A stretch of DNA of 64,000 nt from Chamaecyparis obtusa (Eukaryota; Streptophyta; Pinopsida; Cupressales; Cupressaceae), in NCBI GenBank assembly GCA_027943335.1, contig BSBK01001871.1, forward strand, positions 248,001 through 312,000, written 5' to 3'. The notes under the pieces are model-generated. The model had not been told where the DNA came from and did no database searches. It saw only the letters and a list, made by a program, of their open reading frames with translations. Position numbers and translations under genes: made by a program. The first letter of the stretch is position 1; each line of letters begins with the position of its first letter. Positions 10,838 through 21,502 of the stretch are shown here, piece after piece.

Positions 10838-10866
10838 GTCGAAATTTAGGGCAAAATTTACTAGTG
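10838..10866. repeat. CACTA right terminal inverted repeat
   Basis: 29 bp ending in the complement of CACTAGTA, followed by the TCA duplication copy (10867-10869). Confidence 0.92.
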
Positions 10867-10869
10867 TCA

Positions 10870-11207
10870 AGTATAGTCCTATTTCTTCACTCAGCTATCA
10901 CATTCTATTGTGGAGTCCTAGGAGCATATGTCTGTCTTTGTATTCCATGCTCTTCGCAGTATGAATTGAATAAGTCTGAAGTAAACTCTCCACCCCTGTA
11001 TGATCTTAAACATTTTATCTTTAAACCTAATTCATTCTCTACTTTTGCCTTGAATATCTTGAATTTATCAAATGCTTCTGATTTCTCTTTTAAGTAAGTA
11101 ACCCACATCATTCTAGAAAAGTCATCAACAAAAAGTATGAAATACCTTTCACCATAGTATGAGTTTGTCCTTGTAGGTCCACATAGGTCTGTATGTACTA
11201 GATCCAC
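10870..11207 (-). pseudogene. Copia A integrase catalytic core (right part)
   Basis: It starts inside DLVHTDLCGPTR (first catalytic Asp). It then gives ILFVDDFSRMMWVTYLKEK (second Asp region), the ENELGLKIKCLRSY and GGEFTSDLF blocks, and YAPRTPQ. After this a TAG and a TGA interrupt the conserved Gln-Asn and Glu-Arg positions. The frame then reaches RNRTILD at the CACTA junction. The frame is shifted by one base relative to the upstream gag-protease part (overlap near 11198-11207). Its product would insert the cDNA into the genome. This copy is inactive. Confidence 0.9.
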
Positions 11208-11790
11208 CTTTTCTTTTGATGTATACTTCTAGTTTGCTTTCCCATAACACATTCTCTACATACAGTGTTAGATGGTTTCACAATCTTCGGTAGATCTCTT
11301 ACTGCTTTAGTCAAACTTGCCTTCACAATATTGTCAAAGTTAACATGGAAAAACCTTCTATGCCATAACCAACTATCATCTACCTTTGCAAAAAAACAAT
11401 TGGCTCCAGATGTATTTAATTCAAATACATTACCTCTAGATCTAGTACTGGTTGCAATCAACTTTCCTGTCTTACTTCTGATAAAACATTTACCATCATT
11501 GAATTGTAACTGAAATTCTTTGTCCATCAACTGTCCAACACTTAATAAGTTATGCTTAAGTCCATCAACAAGTAGTACATTATCAGTATTAGTTTTTCCA
11601 TCCAAAGTAATAGATCATACTCCTATGATAGGTTTAGGAAGATTATCTCTAAACCTCACAACACCACCATCATACTTTACTAATTTAACAAACTTGTTTT
11701 TATCTCCAGTCATATGATGTGAACAACCACTATCTATGATCCATTTAGATTTCTTATCAACATGAGATACTAAAGCTTTTTCCTCATGTA
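11198..11790 (-). pseudogene. Copia A protease and GAG-pre-integrase domain
   Basis: The aspartic protease motif is seen in WIIDSGCSHHMTGD (near 11710-11742). It continues through NVLLVDGLKHNLLSVGQL to the pre-integrase zinc-binding region WLWHRRFFHVNF, then CRECVMGKQTR (an H-H-C-C set). A TGA interrupts the frame near 11612, and a one-base shift follows MGKQTR. The protease would cut the Gag-Pol polyprotein. Confidence 0.9.
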
Positions 11791-11849
11791 CTGGTTCATC
11801 TTTAATAGCAACAAATCCAATCTCCTCATAATCTAAATCATCATCATCA

Positions 11850-12760
11850 GAATTTCCTTCACTAGCATAATAACATTCCTTATCCTTTGAATACTTAGAT
11901 TTGAAAAACTTAGTCTTGTACTTGGGAACTCTTGTAGGACATCTAGATGCAAAATGACCTGCCTTATTGCATGAAAAACATTTCAAAGGTAATTTTCCTT
12001 CAAATTTACCCTTACCTCTCTTTTCTCTTCTAGCAATTAGTGCAACAAGTTCATCCATCTTTCTTTCCTCTGCTTGTATCTGCTCCCATTCCTCAGCATA
12101 TTCACCGAGCTCTTCTTATAGGTTCTCAATGCTGGTGCTTGGAAGTGCAGACATTATCTTCTTGTGTGTAGATGCTTTAAATGCAGATTCAACTTTAGGT
12201 ACAAAATCTCCCAATTCAACAGCTTCAAAGATAGTTAGCTTTGCAATCAACATCTCTCTGCTAAAGTTCAGAGTCAGAGGTATAGTCTCTTGAATAGATA
12301 TAGCCTTAAACTTGTAAGTAGGTGTCAATGATCTAAGGATTTTCACAACAACTTTTTCTTCATCATAAGTGCCTCCACAATTTCTGATTCCAACTATAAC
12401 TTTTGTAACCCTTTGGACATAAGCCCTAATGCTTTCATCCTCATTCATTTGTAGCTTCTCCATCTTTTTTTTCCAATTTAGTAACTTCGCTTGCTTGGTA
12501 TACTTGTTTCCTTCATATAGTGCTTCTAATCTTTTTCAAATCTGGTATGCCGAATCCAAGTCTTTAACTTCAATAAATTCTCCTTCAGAGAGTGCACTGA
12601 TCAATGTTTCCTTTGCAACCATGTTAAGTGAAAATATCTTCTTCTCATCTTTAGTAGTTGATGGAAAGTCATTCTCAGACTTCATAGCTTCTTTATTCTT
12701 TGTAATCAACCAGTAGTCAATGCCTAAACAAAATAAATGAGTCACATCTTTTTCTTCCAA
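11850..12760 (-). pseudogene. Copia A gag (UBN2 domain and zinc knuckle)
   Basis: One frame with two stops. The UBN2 capsid-like domain reads RLEALYEGN, then ESIRAYVQRV and KILRSLTPTY. A CCHC knuckle, CFSCNKAGHFASRC, lies near 11940-11980. One stop (TGA near 12535) replaces the expected Trp in YQIWKRLEA, and another (TAA near 12115) replaces Gln. The product would form the particle shell and bind element RNA. The true start lies a little to the right of 12760, near the PBS, and was not fixed. Confidence 0.9.
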
Positions 12761-12860
12761 CTGTCAAAGTTTTCAGGATCAAATTTTAGACTATCCTTCC
12801 TATAGAATGCCATCTCCAAGATCACCTCAAGCTATTAATATTTCTCTCTAAGGACCAGTA

Positions 12861-12873
12861 GCTTTGATACCAA
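12861..12873 (-). other. Primer binding site of Copia A
   Basis: The minus strand reads TTGGTATCAAAGC, complementary to the 3' end of initiator methionine tRNA with one mismatch. It lies one base from the LTR edge. Confidence 0.88.
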
Positions 12874-12874
12874 T

Positions 12875-14039
12875 TTTTAGGAATAACAGTTGACAATACA
12901 ACTGAGAGGGGGGGGCATGAATTAGTTGTATGAAAGATTATTAAACTTTAAACTTTGAATAACAACAATATCAGATCCAATGAACACAATGAATGCCAAC
13001 ACAACAACACAATATTTTGGTTTCGGGGAAACCTGTTAAAGGTAAAAACCCGGTGGGAATTAACACCCACAAATGATGTACTGAGAGTATAGTATCCTTG
13101 TTAGAATATTTAGCCATGTTAGGAGCTTATTGAAACATTACAGTACATAGTCCTTGTTAGAGGACAAACCCTGTTAGGAGTCAAGAAAGAAGGGTGGGAT
13201 CACTGCCTAAAGAAGGTTAAATCCACCTTTAGAACTCATTGTTCGCAACAAGTGTATATGGAGACATGCACAATATTTTAAACTGTCTATCATCAACTAT
13301 CTTCGCTTGATCAGTTCCAATGAAGTTCACCAGTAATCCTCTGCTCTACATCCAACATACACAAGCTCATAACTCTTCCAATTATTTTGACATCACATAT
13401 ATTCTCACCATATCTTTTCCAAAGAAAAGATCTTACATATACACCCTATTACATTCTTCAAGATCAGGTTGGCCAATTAGACTTTCCAAATTACATAAAC
13501 ATTTCCATAAATTCTTGTTAAGATACACACGATATCTAAAACAAGTGTATAATGATTACATTACAATAATTAAGGACTGACATCCTTGATTTACATTCGC
13601 CAAACAAAATGCACGCTACACTACTGAAGTCAGCTCCCAAATAAGTCTTCTCCAGAGCACATGCCACATATGACATCATTCATATTTCCATACCTTGTGC
13701 TGACCAACGAACATTCTTCAGTACCTTGTCTTTCATACATCGAAACCATATCTTTTGTAAGATATACCAGAAACACAGAGACTCACTCTGTCATCTTCCA
13801 CTGTCACTGTCTAGGAACTAGTCCTCACCAAAACATCTGTAACTCATTCAATATGAAACATTACATGATGCGATCTTGGATATAAGATCACAACATCTTC
13901 TTGTACTCTCATCTATCTTCACACTTTCTGAAACATCCGTACAGTGTCTGTACACTATCATTAGTAGCTTGTAGTCTTCACAGAAGCATATGTTGACATA
14001 AGTGACAAAACACTAATGATAACAACAACAGCTCCAACA
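12875..14039 (-). repeat. 5' LTR of Copia A
   Basis: About 1,165 bp. On the minus strand it starts TGTTGGAGCTGTTG (14039) and ends against the PBS, where the terminal CA complement has decayed to TT. It shares structure with the LTR of element B (a poly-G run after ACTGAGAG, and GTTAGGAG words), so the two are related but well diverged. No TATA box was fixed. The partner 3' LTR is outside the window. Confidence 0.82.
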
Positions 14040-14093
14040 TTACTCAACATAGTGATTAAACATATTAAATGTATCAACCATTTCCCTAATGCA

Positions 14094-16970
14094 TTAGCAA
14101 TATCCAACAACCCTATCCTTGGCGATGATGTCTTCAATATTCTTGACATGTCTATAAGGATTTATACAATGACTATATATCTTTCTTCCTTGTGCTACAC
14201 AGCTCTTAGCCTTAAGTGTAGTTGCTTTTAGAATTTCCAAGTCCCATGAGATGGACTGACAAACTTCTTTCAACTTCTTCTCCAAGAAACTCTTCTTTGC
14301 CTTATCCTCTATGGTCTTCAATAGTGACTCAAAGTGACTGTCAAAGCTGTCCAATGCCATGCCTAGGTTCTCTGCCTCATCCTTTCCTTGAAAGATAATA
14401 GGTGTAGGGAGTAATTTGTTCATTGTCTCCGCTTCCCTAGAAATCACCTTTACCCTTTTGTCTCCTTTTTGTATTAATCTTTCTTTTTCCTTAGAAAAAG
14501 CCATGAAGGACAACCTCATGAGTTCATCCTCATCTATGCTTTCTACATCTACACTCACTGGTTTGGCCATACTTGCCAACAATAGAGTAGAGGAGGTGTC
14601 CGGTTCTTACTTTTTCTCAACTCTTACCTCAACTACTTTTTCTACTCCGGTCTCTTGTACCTTCCTTTCTTCTTTCTGAATTTCTTTCTCTTGTGCCTTC
14701 TCTTCTTGTTTTTCCTCTATATGCTCTTCCTCTATACGTCCTTCTTCTTCAATTGTCATCACATTGTCTGAAAATGGGTCATTTTTATCATGCAACATGT
14801 CAAGGGTCACAGGCACACCAGAGACAAAGAAGTCTAGTTGCATGCCAACTTTGCTTGCTTGCTCATACACATCATCTGTTTTAGAACTTTCTCCCATTCC
14901 CAAAGGTGTAGGCTTGGTAACCTTGGGAGGTGAAGTCTTCTTAGGAATATCACTCATTAGAATTTGATCTAGTGCCTTTTGAGTGTCCTCTATGACTTCA
15001 TCATACTTTCTTGCCATAATTTTCACTAGTCTAGCCTTGGTCCTCGGCAAAGGTTTCAATTCTTTGATTCTTCTCTCCCTTTCTTGTATAGAAACAACAT
15101 GTAACATGTCTTCAATGACCTTGTTTCTTATGTTTTCATCCTTAGACTATGCCAACTATTTTTTGATCTCCAACTTGTTATACAATTCCTTAGGAATGCT
15201 TCCTTCTATTTCTAACAAGTTCTTCTTGAAAACTAACAAGTTCTCAATCACTGTGTCCTCAATAATTGTCTGATTCTCAGGGTCATACCTTTCATAATAT
15301 CTTCTTATTATATTCAAGTTCCCATCTCTTATCACTCTCTTTTGTAACATTTTAATGTCTGGCTTCCATAGATCTTGTGGCCTCTTCTGAACTACTTTTC
15401 CTTCTTCTTTCTCAATTACTTTTTCTTCTTTCTTCTATGTTTCAGTTACTACCTTTTTCTTCTTAGGGCTGCTTTGTTTGGTAGATCTTGTAGGTCTTCT
15501 AGGTGAGCTCACAGGTACAATTTCTTGTGCAGTCTTCTCAGGGGTGACTGATAAATCTATCACATCAGGAATATAACTTTCTACCTTTTTTACTTCAGAG
15601 GGAGGAGGTGCATCAATTGTCATGTTGGAAGATGCTTCTGTCATCTTTGTTCTTATGTTCTTCAGCTATTCCCTAGTGATTCCTACCTTCACAGTGATAT
15701 CCTCAACTATTTTATTAATCTTTCTCTTCCTTGTCACCTTTTCTTGTTCTTCTCTAACCTTTTCAGACTTTTCCCTATATGTTCCCCATCTTTCTTTAGA
15801 AGTGTCTATTTCTGTTGCTAATACATTCTCTACCTGCATAGTTAGAACATCAGAACTGACTTCATACCCCATAGGGTAACACCATTTCTTCCTAGGCTCA
15901 ACTACCTCAAAGCACACACAATCAGTTTCAACCATGAAAAAAATAGTGTCCTTATACTTCTCAACGAGATCTTCAGGTATCCTATATCTTTCCTTCATCT
16001 ACCTTTGTAGGATTTTGGTCATGGCAAATAGTTCTCCATCTACCCAATTCTTGTCCTTTATTTGGTAGCTCTCAGAGATTTGAATCCTAGTAGGTACATC
16101 ATCTTTCCATGCTCTAGGGTGCATGCCAGGGAATTTATGTATAATGTGGATGTACATACGAGCCAATAGTGATCCAAACCTAAATGCCTTAGTCTCATCT
16201 TTCTTTATAACCTTCACATTTTCCAAAAACTCTTGTGCAAGAACTTCACATAGATTATATTTCTTATTTTCCTTAACCATTCTATAAGCCATCATAATAA
16301 CTCCTTAACATTTTATAACTTAATATCATAGCTACCAACCTCACATCTTGCTGATAGATGTCATTAACTATCACAACTCTCTTATCCCACTTATAATGGG
16401 TTAGGGTTTCCACCTATTTTCTTATGTTCTTCTCTACTACTGGGAGGGCTCCATCATTATCCAATCCGATTATATCATGAATCATTTGAGCACATATCTT
16501 AACTGGTTGTTCTCCAATCCATATAAACTGGTCATGGATTCTACTTAGGATTATCTTGAACCATTCGATTTCATGGAAGTCATTGAGTAGGGTTAGCTTG
16601 ATAATAGATTGGTCTTCCAGGTGCTTACACTCATATAGCATCTTTCCATCTACTTCTATCATTCCATATAATTCACTATAGATATTGACATCTCCTATGA
16701 TCTCATACTTGCAATGTATATAAGCCCTAATACCCTCCACATGCAACACACCATAAGGGTTTGCAAAAATTCTCCTTCCGGATCATCCTCACAAGACTTA
16801 AATGGATGTTTCTTGAACTTATACCTAGGTCTATCCACAACATCAAAGATTACAGGTGCATCCATAACTTTTGAAAGAGTATAAAGTCTAAATACCTTTA
16901 ACACACTAAATTTGGAACTTTGCTTCAAGTGATCACACAATATATCTGCTAGATGACTAAAATTATTCAT
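14094..16970 (-). pseudogene. Large ORF of unknown function in element B
   Basis: From 16295 to 14094 this is one reading frame with about six stops (some 730 codons). Before that come frame changes at 16296-16413 and near 16700-16749. I do not recognise a family. The N-terminal part (16970-16000) looks globular (HKFPGMHPRAW, FFMVETDCVCFEVVEP, KWCYPMGYEV). The middle is rich in Lys, Pro and Glu (15440-15640 and 14610-14900). The C-terminal 160 residues are predicted from sequence to be helical or coiled (MALDSFDSHFESLL, KKLKEVCQSISWDLEIL). It occupies the place of pol. It could be a structural or envelope-like ORF of the kind known from some Sireviruses, or captured host sequence; neither is shown. 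The 370 bp to its right (16971-17340) have coding-like fragments but no clear frame. Confidence 0.6.
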
Positions 16971-17344
16971 AACTCTGCTCTCCTTGGTCGCTGATTATCA
17001 AATGGTGCACAAACGATATGCTTCAAGCTCTTTTATCCTTCACAAGTTGAGTAAGTGCATTAATCATAGGTAGCTCAACTTCGCATGCTGTCCAGTCAAC
17101 ACAAATCTAGCGAACACAGAATATGAATCTCCAAGTGTTGCGATCACAACCATACACTCTATAGTGTCTGTACATACCATACCTAAGTTCACATGAACTT
17201 ATTCCACATAATCAGGGATTGGATATATTCTGTTATCTGCATCCAATGCTCCCCTTAAGGCCATGCGGCCTTCTAGGTCATTGTCTCAATGAAATCATCA
17301 TGTGAAGAAATAGTAGCGTCTACCGTCTCTCCCTGAACAAATGC

Positions 17345-18479
17345 CTTATTGAACTCTTTTTATCTTCCACACTTTCTCATCCTCTTCATTTGTAGATTTT
17401 TTGAAATGATTCTCAAACTCATCCATGTACTTAGTAAAATTTTTACCACTGTCACCAACATTCTTCTTTATAACCACAGGAGGTGGTCCTCTTGGTTCTC
17501 TTGGTCTTCTTGGTCCTCTTTTGTTGTCCTCTCCATTGTATCTGCATAACTTCGCTATGTGTCCAAGATTGTTGCATTTGTAACATGTACATGGTCTCCT
17601 TCTATCTTGATTTACTTGTAGCTTAAAATACCTTGTAGTATGCCCAAATTTATTGCATTTGAGGTATGTGATCTTGGCTGTTGACTCTTCTCTAAGGTAG
17701 TCTTGTTTATATCTAGACTAATCAGGTTTTCTACATTCTGATTTCTTATGTCCATAATCATAACAGTTATAAAAGTAACCAAAAAAGGGTTTGAAAGAAC
17801 TGTTACCTCTGCAATCTCTCTTCATGTGTCCAAATTTGTTGCATCCAAAGCATCTACCTATGAAAGGTCTAGTTTGATCTCTAGGTCTCTCAAGAGTAGG
17901 TCTTTCTTTAGTCTTTGCTTCATTTGCTTCTTCATTAGTCTTAGAACATTCCGCTTCATTGAATCCAACTCCAGTAATGTCTCCTTTAGGTTTCTGTCTT
18001 TCTCTTTGTTCATCAATCTTGTCACTACTCATGTACAACTTCTCAATATGCAATTTGGATTGAGTGAGTTCTCCTTTTATGATCTGATTGTACTTCTACA
18101 ATTCCTGACACTTATCCTTATAGTGATCAAGTTCAGTCTTCATTTGTCCTATTTTCTCATTTGCTTCTTTTAGTGACTCTTCAACTTTGTATCTTGTATC
18201 CTTTTCATGTTGAATCTCTTTAATCATCAGAAGATTGATTTGTTCTTTTTCCTGCTCTAGCTTCTTTATTTGGTCTGATGTGTCATTGTCTGAATCCTCT
18301 TTGAATTTGTCCATAAGGTATTGTTTTTGACTTCTTGAAGTTTCAAGCTATTCCTTTAGTTTCTTGATGAAACCTTATGCTCTTCTCAATTTGAATTTGA
18401 ATTCGTCATTCTCAGCCTTATCTTTGTCCAGGTCATCAAGTGCTGCTTCAAAGTTCTCTTGAAAACTTTCTGAATCCAT
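17345..18479 (-). pseudogene. Gag-like ORF of element B: coiled coil and tandem zinc knuckles
   Basis: A Met at 18479 (MDSESFQENFEAALDDL) lies shortly after the PBS. One frame runs to 17718 with a few stops. Residues about 55-130 are a strong coiled coil (KKLEQEKEQINLL, VEESLKEANEKIGQM). Then come CCHC knuckles: CFGCNKFGHMKRDC, a second ending CYDYGHKKSEC, a third with lost cysteines (KCNKFGHTTRYF) and a fourth (CYKCNNLGHIAKLC, near 17550-17590). No UBN2 capsid domain is seen, unlike Copia A. It would bind element RNA. After 17545 the tail is Arg-Pro-rich and ends in decayed sequence. Confidence 0.8.
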
Positions 18480-18525
18480 TATGATCTCCCTTAAGCTATT
18501 AGGCTTTCTCTCCAAGGGCCAATAA

Positions 18526-18537
18526 CTTTGATACCAA
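18526..18537 (-). other. Primer binding site of element B
   Basis: Minus strand TTGGTATCAAAG, complementary to initiator Met tRNA with one mismatch, one base from the LTR. Confidence 0.87.
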
Positions 18538-18538
18538 T

Positions 18539-19563
18539 TGTTAGGATTAGGTACTACTGAGAGGGGGGTGAATCAGTATTACATCACTTTAATTTAAAAT
18601 TCAACTAATTGTAAATAAACCATATGAATGTAGAAATGAAAAGAATATAAACACATAACACATTATTCATGACACCATTATTTGTTCTCGAGGAAACCCT
18701 GGCGAAGGGAAAACCCCGATAGGGATGGTACCCACAACTATGCACTAAAATATAGTATCCCTGTTAGGAGATCTAGCCATGTTAGGAGCTGAATATTACA
18801 TAGTACATTTCCTTGCTAGAGGAATACAAAATGCTGTTAAGGGTATACAAAAACCCTGTTAAAGGTGGTAAGCTTATAGCTCTTACAATTACAATAATGT
18901 CACAAAGTGATCTTCAAAAGGTGAAAAATACAAGCATCTGTTATGCTTAGATGGTTCCAATCATAGCTCTATCATACATTGATCTTGCATCTACTCTCTT
19001 CTCTTAGATTCACATTCATCACATCATCATCACAATCACACTTATCGCTTCCACAAAACACTCTATACTTATACAATTTCTGCCATCCAGTCGACTCTCC
19101 AAATACAACTCAAAACATAATAATTACTTATGTAAATAACCAACATAGAGTCAACGATCATATATTACCAAAGTATCAGCAATATACAACATTTATCTGA
19201 CTTAGCATGTTTCCATATCAACTAACCTTGCCTCAATCATCGCAACTGCTCATGTGCCCGGTTTCACTAATTCTCTATCTTTGCATACCTTCATATCACT
19301 GTATCTTCCTAATCTCTTCAGAAAAACACGTGCGACCTTAATAAAAGGTCTTACATACTCCTAAATATCTTTTACTAACTTTTCAAGCCATACTATATCA
19401 TATATTACCTTCATTGACCAAAATAGTACCACAGTATATTGTTATCCTGATTCTATACTTAGTCATTTTCATGACTGTGACTCCAATACCAAAACTCTAT
19501 GCATGCGATCACTCCAGCATAAGTGTTACCAACCCTCAAGTGATCCCTAGTGCTCCCAAAACA
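18539..19563 (-). repeat. 5' LTR of element B
   Basis: About 1,025 bp. The plus strand begins TGTTAGGATTAGG and ends CTCCCAAAACA, giving TG...CA ends on both strands. It carries ACTGAGAGGGGGGTG near the PBS end, as in the LTR of A. The Gypsy C gag frame starts immediately to its right. Confidence 0.8.
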
Positions 19564-20529
19564 TCACTTTCCAATAGGAGAAACTCTTTCCTAATGACTA
19601 TAGGGCCCAACTATACAAAAGGCTACAAAATCTGAGACAAAAAGACATGGATGTACAAACATACACCGAGCAGTTTCATAAGTTGGATATCAGGGAAACA
19701 CATGAAGAATATGTTGAAGAAAAGGTGGCAAGGTACCTAGGAGGCCTAAGGTTCAACATACAAGATGAACTTAGTCTTTCTACACCTAGGACTATTCAGG
19801 AATGCTACAAGTTGGTCGTGAAGGTTGAGGAGAAGTTGAAGAGAAGACAAGAAAGACAAGGAGGAGGAAGAGGAAAAAATAATAGGGGTAGAGGTACAAG
19901 GTAGAGCCAACAAGAACAAGGAGACATAGGTAAGGCTTCACAGGGAGATTCTTCAAATGTGGTGAGATTGGGCACACATCTTACAAGTGTCCTAAAAATA
20001 TTGGTGCTGCTTCTAGTAGTGGTGAAAGGAGAAATGAAATGAGGGTACAACTGGTACAAGAGGATGAAGAGGGAAGTGTTAACTCCCCTGACCCTATCAA
20101 TGTTTCTCTAGAGGTTGGAGAGATGCTGATGCTAAGAAGAAGCCTCTTGAACAAATCCAAGTACAAGGACATAATATAAAGGAGGGAACTTTTCAGAACC
20201 AATTGTAAAAGAAAAGGTAAAGTATGCAAAGTAATCATAAACTTTGGTTCCACTAATAATATGGTATCTAAAAAGATGGTAGAAAAACCAAATTTAGAAA
20301 GAGTCCCTCATCAAACACCATACAAGGCATCTTAGGTGAGTTATAATCAATCAATTTTGGCTAATGAACAAGCTTTTGTTGATTTTCAAATTGGAGAGTA
20401 TAGAGATAGGGTTATGTGTGACATTTTTCTAATGAATTGTTTTCATCTCCTACTAGGGAGACCATGGCAATTTGACAAGAAGGCTATGTATGATGGCTTT
20501 AATAATACCTATACCATCAAGAAGGATGG
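19564..20529 (+). pseudogene. Gypsy C gag (C-terminal part) and protease
   Basis: The gag frame is readable from about 19578, directly after the LTR of B: LQNLRQKDMDVQTYTEQF, KVARYLGGLRFNIQDEL, KVEEKLKRRQ. After an Arg-Gly tail it reads a CCHC knuckle KCGEIGHTSYKC (19950-19990). The protease follows after several stops and shifts: GSTNNMVSKKMVEK (20243-20285; Asp of the active site read as Asn-Phe), then VDFQIGEYRDRVMCD and LLLGRPWQFDKKAMYDG. The N-terminal gag half is missing because element B is inserted there. Element X cuts the frame at 20529, and it resumes at 28379. Confidence 0.88.
20525..20529. repeat. Target-site duplication of element X, left copy
   Basis: GATGG, repeated at 28374-28378 just outside the right LTR. 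Confidence 0.9.
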
Positions 20530-20896
20530 TGAATAGATGTAATTTGGAATCACCTCTATTTGTGTAAGTGTGTGGGGAAAATGTAAGATTCACTCCTAAA
20601 TCCAAATTCGCAAAGGAGAGATCCAATTTGATCAACCAAGAGGTTAATACACAATTGAATCAATCTATGAAGAATACGAAAGAGAGAGAGAAACCCTATA
20701 CTTCCCTATAGTTGGATCAAGCTTGAAATCTGAAATAATTGAAGTGCAAATACTAACCTTGAATTAGGGCAGATCTGGAAAATGCTAAATTTTGGCTTCT
20801 GTATGAACTTTCTAAAGATTTCATCACCTGTTCTGGACTGGAAATGTCAAGGTGGACAAAACCCAAAAATATTTTCTCCAAATTCACATAGGTCGA

Positions 20897-20920
20897 CTTT
20901 GACCTTTTAAAAGGTCAAAG
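20897..20920. promoter_or_regulatory. Palindromic W-box-like pair in the LTR of X
   Basis: A perfect 24-bp palindrome with TTGACC and GGTCAA around TTTTAAAA. An identical copy lies at 27161-27184 in the right LTR. TTGACC matches the W-box core bound by WRKY factors. Function is inference. Confidence 0.5.
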
Positions 20921-21494
20921 ACCACATTATTTATTTGAAGTTCGATTCTGATTCTGTTTGTAGATCCTGAAAGATTGCCGAAAAGGGTATCTGAATTCGC
21001 TCTCAGATCTGAGATTTCACACCTGTACCTACAATAAAATGGGGGTTTTTAGTTGTATGGGGGGTTTGCCTTGGTCAAACCCCAATTTAGGAATTAACCT
21101 TGAAATTGAATTGAAATATATTGTGCATAAACAAAGTAATTGAAGCAAATCACCCCGCTTATGTTGAAGTCCTTGTAGAGGATTCAAATCCTCAAATCCA
21201 CAAGTAAGAATGCTTCAATGAATGTAGGATGTCTCCAATCAATGGTATTTTGATCTTCAACACCAATCTTGATTTGATCTTTGCATATGAGAAGGTTTGA
21301 ATGAATGGAGAAGGATGAATCTTCAAGGGTGCTCCAAAGAGATTGAATCCTTCAATAGCTAACAATGGAACTCCTTGATGGATGAATACTTGAACACTTG
21401 AATGCTTGAAGACTTGCTTGCACTTGAGAGCTCTAGATACTTGATTGAGAAAACTTGATGATTGAGTGGTGTGAAAATGAGAGAGGAAGGCCTC

Positions 21495-21502
21495 CTTTTA
21501 TA
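21495..21502 (-). promoter_or_regulatory. TATA box of the LTR of X
   Basis: The minus strand reads CTATAAAAGGAGGCC. The counterpart in the 5' LTR is at 27759-27766, the copy that would drive the element. Confidence 0.65.

Larger units (their letters stand above)
2040..10866. mobile_element. CACTA (CMC/En-Spm-type) DNA transposon, non-autonomous
   Basis: Left end 2040 begins CACTAGTA, and the right end read inward from 10866 also begins CACTAGTA. The outer 29 bp agree at 24 of 29 positions as an inverted repeat. Both sides are flanked by TCA (2037-2039 and 10867-10869). A CACTA end with a 3-bp duplication is the hallmark of this superfamily. Removing the element plus one TCA rejoins the integrase frame of Copia A without a gap. 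Length is 8,827 bp. No TnpD-type transposase or TnpA is recognisable, so it probably moved with help from elsewhere. The interior has a GRF zinc-finger ORF and at least nine fold-back segments. Both ends are rich in short TTGGTCG/AATTTCGAC words, as expected of subterminal transposase-binding regions. Confidence 0.92.
1..14039 (-). mobile_element. Copia LTR retrotransposon A, interrupted by a CACTA element
   Basis: Read on the minus strand, the order is 5' LTR (12875-14039), PBS (12861-12873), gag, protease, pre-integrase, integrase, reverse transcriptase, RNase H. This is the Copia order (integrase before RT). The 3' LTR lies left of the window. The integrase reading frame is broken at 10866/2040 by a CACTA transposon, and the coding sequence resumes exactly across the 3-bp duplication. 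Element A sits about 55 bp beyond the end of the large ORF of element B, with no polypurine tract between, so it probably inserted into B. The 5 bp right of it (14040-14044, ttact) would be the target duplication, but the partner copy is outside the window. All domains carry stops or a frameshift, so the copy is dead. Confidence 0.9.
14040..19563 (-). mobile_element. Copia-like element B, apparently without pol
   Basis: On the minus strand: LTR (18539-19563), PBS (18526-18537), a coiled-coil and zinc-knuckle ORF (about 17345-18479), then a large unknown ORF (14094-16970). Its 3' LTR must lie left of the window because element A is inserted at 14039/14040. No reverse transcriptase, integrase or protease is visible, so it would need enzymes from a relative such as A. 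It lies inside the gag of Gypsy C, whose sequence starts right after its LTR. The 5 bp at 19564-19568 (tcact) are the likely target duplication. Confidence 0.75.

Noticed and set aside
14040..14093. LTR at 12875-14039 being the 3' LTR of B shared with A
   Set aside because: No polypurine tract precedes it on the B side and the B ORF stops only 54 bp away, so insertion of A into B is the simpler reading, though sharing is not excluded.
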